DNA from: Hydnum rufescens UP504
Lineage: Eukaryota > Basidiomycota > Agaricomycetes > Cantharellales > Hydnaceae
Reading direction: 5' to 3'
Assembly: GCA_014904985.1 (NCBI GenBank)
Contig: MU128936.1
Span: 246,163 to 310,162 of the forward strand
DNA: 64,000 nucleotides
Notes under the pieces: model-generated
Database searches by the model: none
What the model saw: the letters and a program-made list of their open reading frames with translations, nothing else
Told to the model about the DNA's origin: nothing
Shown: one piece after another, positions 48,135-59,160 of the stretch
How the letters are laid out: the number at the start of each line of letters is the position of its first letter
Numbering within the stretch: the first letter of the stretch is position 1
Position numbers and translations under genes: made by a program

Positions 48135-50767
48135 ATGTCAGACTTGTCACATCTTGCCGATCGCTTCAAGAATAGGCTGGGGTTGAACAATCATCGACCT
48201 GCGGATGGTCTTTCAACCTATAGCCAAGGCGCCACCAGTGCCTACGGCTCGTATCCACAGGCCCCCTATCCTAACTATCCAGGCCCCAGTCCGCCGCCAT
48301 TCACCGCGGCGTACTCACAAACAGGGAATTACGGGGCGGGTTACTATCCTCCATTCCATAGCACCCCACCTCCAATCCCTCCCCGTCCCAATCTTCCACC
48401 CCCTATACCACCCCGCCTGCCTCCAGTGGTCCCCCATCGTCCTCCCGCCGTTGAACCTAAAGCCAAGTCTTTCGCTGGTGCGATGTATGCCCCAGGGCAT
48501 TATCCAACTCCTGAACTCCCAATGTATCCCTTACGGAAATCCTCTGTACTGCGACCAAGCTCGTCTTCGGAATTCAACTCATCCATTCTCCAAAACGCGC
48601 TGAATGCACTGGGCCCTTCTTCAACTTTGTATCTTCCTCGAGGTTCTAGCTGGAAGATTCATTCTCCAATTACACTCCATGAGTTCCAAGAGCTCGCGAC
48701 AGAGGGGTACCCACAGGAGGAAGCCGATATGGCGATTCTCGATGCCGAAGCGGAGTGCCGCCCCCATGTTGTTTACGCCATATCGAAAAGCGGTGTTCGG
48801 ATTCGGAATCTCATCGTCGAGGGTGGCAAGGAGAAGCATGGTTGGGATAAAGACGGGGGTGTCATAATTCAACTGGGAGGCAATGCACACAATCAAGTGA
48901 TTGGACACTTTGACCCATGATTGGTTTCCCGGAAGGCTCTGACCGGAGGAACTTTTGTAGGTCCTGGATCGTTGCGTCGTGCGGAACCCTCGGCACTGGT
49001 CTTGCGTCCAGGCATTTGAGGGGGCATACAATGTGCGAATTACTAACAATAAGATTGGACCTGCCGGTGTAGGATGGGATATTGAAGAATTTCGGTGGGC
49101 GGATGGGATATCTTACGCGTCATCCGATGGGCTTGTTGCTGGGAACCTTATCACGGACACCACCGACGGAGCTATCGGTGCCCCATCCGTTCCCCAAATG
49201 CTTGATCGTCGGTACTGACTGTAATAATCCATAGTACTGTTCAATGCCCCGGGTACGCTGGTAACTTCCAATACTATCGTGACGCATAAACGTCTCGGTC
49301 TTGGCGCTATCAATATGGTAGATCATGGCGTTCGTGAGTCCCCATTCCTTCCGGCTGCTCATGATTCGGCCTAACCATGTATTAAGATGATGGAAACTAC
49401 GGCTTCACTCGGGTGGACCATAATACTATCGTAACGGCCGGAACGCTTCTAAAGATTGGTATTGGACAAGGCTGTTCTGTATGGGGCGCGCAATCCAAAC
49501 GCCAGCTCATCCGAGGGGGCACCGTCATCAATAATTTGATCACCCGTGACCTCAACCACATTAATGGCCCAGATCCAGATGGCACACGAAAACCCCAGCT
49601 GGGCCACGGCACCATCGGGTATGGTTATCCTGTGGGCGCCGACGTGGCTGAGTGGACGTGCCGCGATAACGAATCTGATGCCAATGTCCTGTATTCTGGT
49701 GACATATCCAGCACTCTCCCAGGATACCTGAACGCGAGTCCCGGGCCGTTTATTCACGATCGCTTTGGTAATGCTGAAGGGGACGAGGCGGACATGGCTT
49801 CTCTGGACCTTCAGAAGGAATTCATTGTGGGGAAAGTTTGGGGTCTAATATCCATTCGGCCTGGCGAATCCAAGGTTCTAGCATATGACGCTGGAGGACT
49901 GACATTGAAGCTCGGCGAAAGCCTCCAGCTGCACAGTATCCATCTGATGTTCCGAGAAGATGCCGAGGTGTGCGTTTTCCGTCCGGATACTGGACACGGA
50001 GGCAGAAATTATCTATGGGAAGCGGGGTCGAGCACTAGAATTGATCCCAAGCGACCAGGCTTCTCCAATGCGGTTCTCAAATTCACTGCTGAAGGGGGTA
50101 AGCTAGCGATTGTGGATGGTCGCTACCCTCACGATGTCTTTTGGGACCTGACACCCCACATCCCTCACGATGCCCCTTCCCTCCCTTCACGACGACCCAA
50201 TACTCCCCGCCTGGTGGTGTCATCGGAAGTCCCATATCTCACCATAACATCCGCAGCAGGCGATCTTCTCTATGCATCCTCTTACAGGATTCCACGCATG
50301 TTCATGTACTCCGTCGGCAAGTTTATTGCGCGACCCATGCCCCTATCTGCGGGCGGAACTCTAGTTTTCACTCTCTCGCCCCAACGTCAATTTCTCGTTG
50401 CACATACGCGTGCCGAGGTGCATTCTCTCCACTGGCCGCTTGACCAACAAACCTTCCAGGTGCTGGGATCCGTTGGAGACAACGAGACAAATGGAGTGAA
50501 TGATACGGAAGCCAAGCTCGTTTTCCAGGGCGATGGGAATCTGGTGGGTCCGCTTCTCTTCCTCATCTGTTCGATTATCTTGCGCACTCCAGGACTGGAC
50601 TGACGACGGTCGTGTAGGTGATTTATACTAGCGATGGAAGGCCCACCTGGTCCACTGGGACAGCTGGGGACCGCGAGGCGACGGCCATTGTTTTTGGCCT
50701 CGGCTCGCGAGAAGAGCCGTTTCTTGAGCTCCTGAACAAAGCTGGAGCAAGAGTATGGAGCACATGA
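48135..50767 (+). CDS. Beta-helix (pectin-lyase-like) protein with C-terminal bulb-lectin domain
   Basis: The protein starts MSDLSHLADRFKNRLGL, followed by a Tyr/Pro-rich region with runs such as PPPIPPRPNLPPPIPPRLPP. A right-handed beta-helix-like region follows: LNALGPSSTLYLPRGSSW, GVRIRNLIVEGG, RITNNKIGPAGVGW, ITDTTDGAIVLFNAPGTLV, VDHNTIVTAGTLLK. The C terminus has a bulb-type lectin motif (FQGDGNLVIY followed by TWSTG), which fits the mannose-binding QxDxNxVxY pattern. Introns lie near 48897-48960, 49173-49232, 49335-49386 and 50544-50617, all frame-keeping. There is no signal peptide, so it is either cytosolic or unconventionally exported. Catalysis is not evident; I see no clear pectate-lyase active site. 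A partial copy lies at 54457..55019. Confidence 0.78.
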
Positions 50768-50809
50768 GCACCACTAGCTAGCTCTTCTATCTACATATCA
50801 TCATTATCA

Positions 50810-51061
50810 TTTTAGGACTTTCTTCATTCTCCAAGAATCGATGAAACTAGCAGGGCTCTCGAGAGCTTTCCCCCATTGTTCATCTGTAAAAATGGACTTT
50901 CCTACGGCAATGGACGCTAGTACTCTTAATTCGATTCGTGCTCGCCGGCCCCAATCCTCGAATTCGTCCTCTTGGCCAAGCAAAGCGCATGCCAAGGCTA
51001 CGGGCTTGAGGGCGTGATATATGTAATCCGTGTGTGAGGCTCTGTTTTCCATTGCTCTCAA
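50810..51061 (-). pseudogene. Truncated 3' copy of the SET-domain gene
   Basis: 84 codons (HTDYIYHALKPVALACALLG, then WGRRARIELRVLASIAVGKS, stop) closely matching the C-terminal end of the intact SET gene at 55053, in the same relation to the lectin gene on its left. The SET domain is absent, and similarity stops near 51060. This is one half of a duplicated block. Confidence 0.85.
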
Positions 51062-51407
51062 GTGAGGTCAAGTTGCTAGCAGATGCCAGATACTCAAATA
51101 CTTAAGGTCCTCCCAAGGTGGTTGGACGTGTGTCTATTATAGATGGTTAGAGCACATTTCATTGAGAGGAGACTTCACATGCATTTACATCGAGCGACGT
51201 TCCAAATCAGAGTCTTATGCACATTTTGATTGTCCTTTGCCTGTCACAAAATTTCAAGGATTCAGGATATATGAAAGCCCTGCCGGGCTGTTACGTTATT
51301 TGTGAGATTGTTACACCAATTTCAAGCAGCGTTACGTTACACTTTCATAGATTTCACGGGAGTACAGTACATGAAAGGGCCCGGGCATCAGCAAAATCGG
51401 GCAGAGG
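51062..51407. other. Intergenic region
   Basis: About 350 bp between the SET fragment and the 3' end of the oxidase gene. Nothing recognised. Confidence 0.5.
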
Positions 51408-54267
51408 TTAATTATTGAAACGCCACAGAGCCATATCCGCATCCTCAACGTCTCCCACTGGAATGCATTGCACCTACGGTACATTTAGAAAGGATGCTTT
51501 TGTGGATACCAAAAGTAAAACATCTTACCGAGGTTTGATGAGATGGCGCAGGGTGCACCCAGCATTCACTTTCATCTAGGTTAGTGATCCTTTTACCAAT
51601 AAGATTATACAACTGATGGTGTCGAAGACATCAAAGGCGAAGCATACCGATACTCGAGTTGATTGTCCCTCCTGGATTTAGGGATAATTTTCCAGGAGGT
51701 AGGATTCTCCCCTTCACAAGAGACCACGTTATCCCCCATTTTCACGGCATAGTGCTCCTGATCATGAATGGAATACGCCTCTGGCACGCCAGTAACTCGG
51801 AGAATCCAGAGCTAACGAGAAAAGAAAAGTGTGTGCAATCAAGCAATTCATGACAAAAGAATGAGAGTCACATACTGGGCCGAACCGGGGTCCGACGATG
51901 GGTTCAACAAGCCCCACGACACCGAGAGCCTTCTCATGGTTCGCATTCCTTATTATGTAGCGCCCGTCAACAATTGCAGGACCATGCGGGATACGGAATC
52001 CGCCCGTCAGGCTCATAACGTCATCAGGGTCGTATTTCGTCCTAAGCGCAGAAAGGTCAGCCAGATTGTCTCGATAGATCTGCTCAGGCGTAGTAAAGTC
52101 CGCGACAGTCGTGTTGCAATACACCGGCGCATTGCGCGTGGTGCACTTCTCCCGAAGAGCCACGTCGCGAATGCGATTCAAGGCCCCCTCCAAGTGGTCA
52201 ATCCAGAACGTGTCGTTCCGCGAACCTTTCCACACAAAATACACAAGGAGGGGTCCGTTGGATGATCCACTCTGGTGTGGCCATGCCGAGTCGGTGCTAG
52301 TCTTCCTTGGCAGGAAAGGCCATATGTCGGCCACGACCATTTTCCCATCATGCCCTTTCATGAGGTCTTTCGCCGCCTAGAAATAAGATCAGGCAATATG
52401 AAAGTATAGTGTTCGGTCTGTTTACATTGGCTTCTGCTTCAACAGCGTTGATCAGGTTAACCGTATACCTAGACACCATGACGTTTCCCCATCGTACTCT
52501 AACTCTAACAGTAAGAAACGAAGTCTCTTAATACCATCTTGATAGTTGACGTACCGCGCATTCATAATACCGATTGTCCCAGCGTCTGTTGTCCCAGCGT
52601 CTGTTTCCCCAGCGTCTGTTGTCCCAGCGTCTGTAGTCCCAGCGTTTGTTGTCCCACGGTTTGTTGTCCCAGAGATTGGGGTCCCAGAGATTGTTGTCCC
52701 AGAGATTGTTAAGCTGGGGGAAGGCGCTTCAAACCGGCGTGGACGAATCAATGTCGCATCATGTACCGCCGGTATGTAGTCATGAAGCAAGGCCAAAATA
52801 TCCTCCGCGTTCGCGTAGGTGTTCAAGTTCGCGTAGGTGTACAAGTTCGTGGAGGCGTACAAGTTCGTGTAGTTGTTCGAGATCGTGTCATTGTTCGAGA
52901 TCATGTTGTTGTTCAAGTTCGTGGAGGTCGAGGCCGGGGGCGGGTCAATATAGCGAGGAATGGCGAGGAAACGCGCAAAAGGATCGGGTTCAGGTTTCTT
53001 GCCATCGTAAGACACCAAGACTGTGAATTTAAACTGTCGACGCAACTCTGGTTAATAAATAATTGTAACAGAAATTGGAAAGAGAACCATCCTCAAGGAA
53101 ATCCTTCAGGCCCCCAAGGGAATCCTTCAGGTCCTCAAGGGAATCCTTCGGGTCCTCAAGGGAATCCTTCCGTAACTCAAGGGAATCCTTCAGGTAGTAC
53201 CTGAAAGCAGCGACGATAGCAGCTTTGGGGTCCTTCCTTGTTATAAATTCGAGGATCGCCCGTTTCACGTCTTCGACATGAGCCTCCTTAAAAATTAAAA
53301 CTTCTCGCTAAAAATAAGGACGGTTAATGAATGCTGCACGGAAGTAATATCAAGTGGACTCGCATAGGCGGGTCTTTGAAAATGGGTTTTCACAACAAAT
53401 TCAGTCACTATACCAAAGTTATTTCCACCGCCCTCAATTCATACTACATCAGTCGTTGGACGTTCACTGGTAGACCAAGCTTTGCGCATACCTTAACAGC
53501 CCAAAAGAGATCGCTCTTTAAATCTTCTGCTGCCCTCTCCACTTCGCCATCGGGAGTAACGATCTCAATCTGGACAAGGTTATCGATTCCAAGGCCGTAC
53601 TGGTTAGTTTTGAGCGAGTATCCTCCCCCCGTCATCCAACCACCAATCCCCACGCCTATTCCTCCGCCCACGATATTGCGGTTGCGACCTCGCATGTAGT
53701 CGGAAATCTGATGGAACAGGCATCCAGCACCGACGGTTAGCTCCTTGTTGCCTTCGTTATAGGTGATCCTCCTAAAACGTGACAAAGCGATATGTATGCC
53801 CCTTGTGGAGCTGAACCCTGGATTTGAGGTGTGTCCGCCACCCTTGACCTACATCAAGAAGAGTCATCATCGGGATAAACTCAATAAATGGGGCATCATG
53901 GACACTGACCGCAAACTCAACGTTGTGCTCCTTTATTACTTTCATCTTTAAAGCACACCATCAGCACACTGCGACATCGAGCACAAAGTGGTATGCGTAG
54001 ACGCACGATTTTAGCTAAATCAGCGGCGGAACCAGGCTCGACTGAACACTCGGCAGTCTGAGAACTGCCATCGAAATGGTGTCTTATGCCCCTGCGGTAG
54101 TCGTGCTCACCTGTCGGGTGAATTATAGAATGCATATGTAAACTAAGGAAGGAGATGGACTTGCCATCACGAAACAGTTGAGAGCGGCGATTGGATTGGG
54201 CGCAAATGGCTTGAATCTCGTTGAGAGCCTGCTCCATGTAGTCAGAGTAACACTTGAACGTTCTCAT
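51408..54267 (-). CDS. FAD-linked oxidase fused to an I66-like inhibitor module
   Basis: N-terminal PCMH-type FAD domain: ECSVEPGSAADLAKIV, FAVKGGGHTSNPGFSSTRG (His for covalent FAD), LTVGAGCLFHQISDYM, GGWMTGGGYSLKTNQYGLG, VQIEIVTPDGEVERA, and AVKVCAKLGLPVNVQ. The substrate domain includes RAILEFITRKDPKAAIVAAF and FARFLAIPRYIDPPPAS, and ends YDPDDVMSLTGGFRIP, where such enzymes (berberine-bridge type) usually stop. Here the frame continues: IVDGRYIIRNANHEKALGVV, LWILRVTGVPEAYSIHD, HYAVKMGDNVVS, PTSWKIIP, ECWVHPAPSHQTSVQC, ALWRFNN. That pattern resembles the I66 (mycospin-type) trefoil protease inhibitors. Three in-frame minisatellites expand the substrate domain. The second covalent-FAD Cys is not seen, and there is no clear signal peptide. 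The start is uncertain (54267 or 54237). Confidence 0.75.
52578..52712 (+). repeat. 15-bp intragenic minisatellite
   Basis: Nine head-to-tail units of GTCCCAGCGTCTGTT and variants (for example GTCCCAGAGATTGTT). On the coding (minus) strand they read as pentapeptides of the type TTDAG and TTISG inside the oxidase gene. The unit is a multiple of three, so the frame is kept. Confidence 0.9.
52809..52934 (+). repeat. 18-bp intragenic minisatellite
   Basis: About seven diverged units of GTTCGCGTAGGTGTTCAA. On the minus strand they encode Asn/Tyr/Thr-rich hexapeptides (NLYTYA, NLNTYA, NNDTIS). They lie inside the oxidase frame and differ by point changes, not frame-breaking indels. Confidence 0.88.
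53098..53202 (+). repeat. 21-bp intragenic minisatellite
   Basis: Four to five units of GGAATCCTTCAGGTCCTCAAG, encoding on the minus strand heptads of the type KDSLEDL. They immediately follow the conserved AAIVAAFRYYLKDSLEL stretch of the oxidase, which contains one unit and may be the seed. Confidence 0.9.
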
Positions 54268-54456
54268 CCCATTCTTATCATGATAATATCCCCGAGTACT
54301 CCCCCATTTCCACCGTACTGGCCTCTTTCGACCGCAGGTTCTGTCACCCGTCAAAACGAGTTTTTCGGACGAGTCCTATCGGGGTTCAGATCAGAATTCA
54401 GATCACTCGTTGTGACGCGTGACAGAACCTCGAAATAGGTCAGGTACTGTGCACGG

Positions 54457-55019
54457 TCCGGATACTGGACACGCTTCTCCAATGCGGTTCTCAAATTCAC
54501 TCAAGGGGGAAAGCTAGCCATTGTGAATGGTCGCCACCCTCACGATGTCTTTTGGGATCCCCACCATACCCTCTCGCCCCTCCCTCTCGACGACCCAATG
54601 CCGCCTGGTGGTTTCATTAGAAGTGCCATATCTTATTATAACATCGGCAGCTGGCGATCTTCTATTCGTCCTCTTATCGATCGTGTACCCCGTTGGCAAG
54701 TTTATTGCGCAACCCACATTAATTTCTCGTTGCGCATACGCGTGCCGAGATGCATTCTCTCTACTGGCCGCTTGACCAACGAACCTTCCGGGTGCTGGGG
54801 ACCCTTGGAGACAAATGGAGTGAATGATTCGGAAGCCAAGCTCATTTTCCAAGGCGATGGAAATCTGGTACGTTCGCACTGACGATGACCGTGTAGTGAT
54901 TTATACTAGTGATGGAAGGCTATGGGGACATGTGGGGACCGCGAGGTGATCATTGTTTTTGGCCTCGGCTCGCGAGAAGAGCCGTTTCTCGAGCAAGAGT
55001 ATGGAGCACATGAGCACCA
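54457..55019 (+). pseudogene. Truncated and rearranged 3' copy of the beta-helix/lectin gene
   Basis: From CCGGATACTGGACACG onward it parallels about 49983-50767 with several internal deletions: TTCTCCAATGCGGTTCTCAA, GGGAAAGCTAGCCATTGTGA, HDVFWD, and the lectin motif FQGDGNLV. It then shares the 3' sequence GAGTATGGAGCACATGAGCA. The frame is broken repeatedly and the beta-helix part is missing. It lies head to head with the oxidase gene. Confidence 0.85.
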
Positions 55020-55052
55020 CTAGCTAGCTCTTCTATCTACATATCATCATTA

Positions 55053-56368
55053 TCATTTTAGGACGTTCTTCATTCCCGAATCGATGAAACGAGTGGGGCT
55101 TTCGAGAGCTTTTCCCCATTCTTCATCTGTAAGAATGGACTTTCCTACGGCAATGAATCCTAATACTCTCAACTCGATCCGTGCTCGCCGGCCCCAATCC
55201 TGGAATTGGTCCTCTTCCCCAAGCAACGCGTACGCAAGGGCCACACGCTCAAGGGCGTGATATATGTAATCCGTATGCACGTCTTCGGATTTGCACAATT
55301 CGTAGTACTGTTTTCCAGAGTGAATGACAGAGCGGAGGTCGGTGGGGGTGGTGGAGGGACTTGTGAGTGAAATGCTCGCTGCCTTGATTCGCGAGTCTTT
55401 TGATCCGTAATTAGATATGGTGTGGCGAATAGTGTTATCGTAGTGTGCCTCCCACCCGTCGATGTCGACGGTCGGGTCCACCCAATCATGGATCAGAGTT
55501 CGAAGAGCATCGCTGCGCAAGGATTTGTCCTCGGGGAGGCTGCACGAGGGACATGTACAAAAAAAGTGATACCCGGCAAAGCCGGTACGGCGGAACGTGC
55601 GAGGGAAGAGAGGCTCTATATACGCAATGGTTATTTCGTCGCCTTGTGCAATGGTTTTGTTCGCAGTGAGATGGAAGGCGAGGTGGGATGGGTCGAAGTT
55701 GTATATCGCGTTGGGAGTGCAGCTCCATTATGTACCGAAGATTGGCTTCCAGTGCTGAGAGGATAATTTTGCAGAAACGTTACGTACCTGTGATTGCATC
55801 TCGAAATTTCAGGAAAGATGCCTGCATACCGGTTGTCCAGCTCGGGCGCAGAAAAAAATTGGAGTCCCAGGGCATTTGTATCGATTATCCCCTTTCGAAA
55901 GTCTGTTGTGGAGGACTTGGAGGACGAGGGTGGGGGGTTACAGTTGAAAAGTGCCTCCAAAATACTGACTTGCTTCTCACTCAGTCGATTCCACAGCACT
56001 GTTATGGGTCTACTCCGAAAACGAGGAAATGGTATATTCACTGGGAGCACCAAGACTGGGCGCTCAGTGACAATGATTTCCCCGGGCTCTATATTTCGAC
56101 TCGCAACCAGCCCAAGGCCTCGGTTCAACACGGGTTGGATATTGTAGCACTTCTCACCCCTGTTCGGGGGTATTGGTTCTGGGAAATTGGGGAATGTGCC
56201 GAGGAGATGATAGTATACGACGTTGTCCACCATGCAAAGGCTCTCCACATCGTGCGGAGAACTGGCTGGTACCTGGAAAAATTGAAAGTCCTGGTAGAAT
56301 ATGCCCCCGACCTTGATGGGTTGAAGGTTCTGGTGAAAGCGGGCCGACGAAGTGCTTTTAGGTATCAA
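55053..56368 (-). CDS. SET-domain protein
   Basis: Putative protein-lysine methyltransferase or SET regulator. The SET domain runs from NRGLGLVASRNIEPGEIIVT through the split RCNH-SCTPNAIYNF (the NHSCxPN motif) and GDEITIAYIEP, to a Cys-rich post-SET (FFCTCPSC). The C-terminal part is helical (YYELCKSEDVHTDYIYHALE, LLGEEDQFQDWGRRARIEL). An intron at about 55729-55791 joins RCNHS to CTPN. The 5' end is uncertain: the frame is open up to 56368, and its first ATG is at 56233-56231 (MVDNVVYYHLLG), so an upstream exon may exist. A 3' fragment of this gene is duplicated at 50810..51061. I recall the layout as common among Agaricomycete SET proteins of unknown target. Confidence 0.8.
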
Positions 56369-57454
56369 GTCAAATCAAAGCCGTACAGACAGGCCATCAT
56401 CATCATCAGAGACGAACCTCAACGGTCGTCTGGACACAGAGGACCGACATGCACGGGAGACAAATACGCTGCGAAGAAATAGTTTCGCATAGTACGTGCG
56501 AGGACTCATGTCATCGTCACGTGAACCTCTGTGGCTATACTGTGACTTACAGTACTGTTTCGACCAACTCTTCAATCGTGCACCACACGAAATAATGATC
56601 TGAAGTTACTCTAAAAGCTTGTTGCCATCACAAGCTGTGAACTGGAGGTCCCAATGTAGTGTCCTGCCTAATACCAAAGAAGGTAAATGTCTTATGTAAT
56701 AAGCGTTCCTGAACCAGTTTACTTGTTTCCGAGGTCAACAAGTCGCCGCTCACGACGCGTATAACGACGCTGGGGGGTCACCACAGCCATCTGTCCAGTG
56801 GCTGGTTAGTAATTTAAATGGACGTGACCACGCCCACATTTTCCAGTGTTAATTCCCGTATCTAATGCTCGAGCTGTGTACGACAGTAGTGCACAAAACT
56901 TGTTGTTCATGGATCGCCCACAAGCTGGTTGGCTCTCTCTCATGTCACTTTTTCCCGGCCCTCTGATTATTGTGTTTAATTGGGGTCCACCTTCATGGAA
57001 TACGCACGAAATCTGCCTAACTTGGAATGCTTCACTTGCGGATACAGCTCGAAGAGTTGAAGGCAGGACTCCTTTTTGCCATGGTTTTTACTTTCTCCTC
57101 CTGTGACACTTTCACGTGCATTTTGGACCATCCTTCGCTCTACAGTATCGCAATGGAGGAAGCCAGTGGGGAGATATCACCTCCATCCGACTGCAGTGGT
57201 CCACTAATGGAGCAACAACCCTCATCGTGGATGGTGGAATCCATCAGTAGATGACATCGTGACAGGGCTTGAATGTTATGAGCCATCCTCATGTATCATA
57301 AAGCACGCACCCTCAAGGGGGATACATATCCCAGACGGCCGGCGCCTGGCTTGTGTATAATTAGTTGTAATGGTATACTTGATGGGGTATCATTCCGGTT
57401 GGATATATGGCGGTTCCGAGGCATCTGCATGGTGGTTGTCGCTGTCGTTCGTGT
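56369..57454. other. Intergenic region
   Basis: About 1.1 kb. Short frames only, with no motif or repeat recognised; it includes the promoter of the SET gene. Confidence 0.5.
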
Positions 57455-59160
57455 TCACGCCCCTCCATCCAAGTCTACCACTACCCTCCAAACCCGATCC
57501 ATTGCCCCTCGCATACTTTTCTCTACTTCGGCTGACGAACCGGGCTGATAACGGGCCACCAGATTGCCATGGTCTCGGATAAGTTTCAGTACATATGGCT
57601 GCACTTTGGAATGTGTGACGTCAGCCAATCTAGCTATGAATTTGGAGTTGGAAACGTGAGAAGGGACCTGGGTGGTTTTATAAATTAACAATGATCGTGC
57701 TTCATCCCAAGTTGGAAAACTCACCATATTTCTCACACCGATATTAAGCGGCGTGTCTGGGAGAGTCTCGACTACTGAATAGGCCAGCGCATCATTCACC
57801 AAGTCCGTCATTTCCTTTAGAGTGCCTCGGGCAGTTTCCCGCATTTTAGGGCTGATAATGTCCCACCCTGCAGCCCACTCATCCATCAGGCCATCCCATA
57901 GCGCCGCCCATCTTCCCTCTTGCACGTCTTTCATCGCCCCCTTAGTTTCTTCTCGAATGGTATCCCGAATCGAGTTCCATCCCTCGTCCCATCTTGTGTC
58001 ATCTGTTATGAAGCCATCGGCGCCATGGGCCGCGAAAAGTGGAGTGGCTCGCATAATGGCATTAAACCCTGCGGTAATTGCGGCACACCAATCGCCCCTT
58101 CCACCATCAAGGAAGTCCGATGCATAAAGGTCACTGCTATGGAATGGAAGACATCCATATCCTCCATGGTGAATGTAATACTTGACAATGCGTCGGTGCC
58201 GGCATTTAGTAGGCTAGCCATGACGTCACGACGAGCAGCGTCCCGCATAGCGTTCCCGACGTCATCTTTCCAGAGAGTGGTTCGCAGCGTAGAGGCTCGC
58301 AGATTTGCCAATGCGCCCCGGAGAGTTGGTTGGAGCGCTGAGAGTAGTGGTGATCGCAACCTGAGCCGCAGAAAGGTGCGCATCTTGGACCTCCACGTAG
58401 TTTGGATCATTGCCCGCAAAGCAAGGCGTATGAGCCATCGTGGCATCATCCAGGCTAAGCGAGCACGCGATGACACGGCGCGCAACAGCTGCGACTTTAA
58501 TTTAAGGTGGATTGTCATCATGATTATTACTCCTCCGTCCACTATCATATCGATCAAGGCGTCTGCAGCCTTCATCGATAGTGCGTCCGCCAAGGTTCGA
58601 GATAGCGTTTCCCACGGCGAATCGAATGGGAGCATTTCCCATTGCACAGCGTGTCGTGCGGTGGCCACGAGGATCGTCCAAGAGAAGAAGTAGCAATTAA
58701 AGCGCTGAAGGGTGTAACGTTGCGCCTCTTTGTGAATCCCAAAACAGATTTTAATGATGTTCGAAAGATCCACGCCACGGCCCTGACAATGCAATTCGGC
58801 CAGGCAATACGAGGTTTTGTCCAGGTCGGACAACGAATCAACATTTTCAATAGTGTCGAACGATTCGGTCCCATTGATTGTCACAGCCTCCATCGGGGTG
58901 TCCCCATTGCCCCTCCGGTCCAAACGCAATATGCAGTCACTGGAAAGGATGAGAACAACATACTGGTGTTTGAGGGCATTCGATCTCGCCCTACGAAGCT
59001 GAAACGTGTTGACCTTGGTAGGACGAGGGCCATGCCAGTCCATTATCCCATTGTCTCGCCAATCTGATCCAAACCGGATGCGAAAGGGACCTGCGGGTCC
59101 GTGCGCCCTGGACGAGGTTATGATTGTGTTAGAGAAGGAAGTTGCGGCCGGAAAAGACAT
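57455..59160 (-). CDS. Basidiomycete protein of unknown function
   Basis: A long frame from 59160 starts MSFPAATSFSNTIITSSRAH and contains KVNTFQLRRARSNALKHQYV, LSDLDKTSYCLAELHCQGRG and RYTLQRFNCYFFSWTILVAT, a recurring block I recall from many Agaricomycete hypothetical proteins. Hydrophobic stretches (CYFFSWTILVA; ALIDMIVDGGVIIMM) suggest membrane association. The later part is helical and charged (WDEGWNSIRDTIREETKGAM, MRGAMDRVWRVVVDLDGG). One intron, about 57668-57723, joins IGVRNM to VPSHVSNSKF. Around 58120-58160 the frame must change from MDVFHSIAV to DLYASDFLDGG; I see no clean intron, so a one-base shift is possible. Function unknown. Confidence 0.68.

Noticed and set aside
52546..53204. 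Plus-strand frames over the minisatellites (Val/Pro-rich and Gly/Asn/Pro-rich repeats)
   Set aside because: Repeats whose unit is a multiple of three keep several frames open; the minus frame is continuous with conserved oxidase sequence, so the plus frames are by-products.
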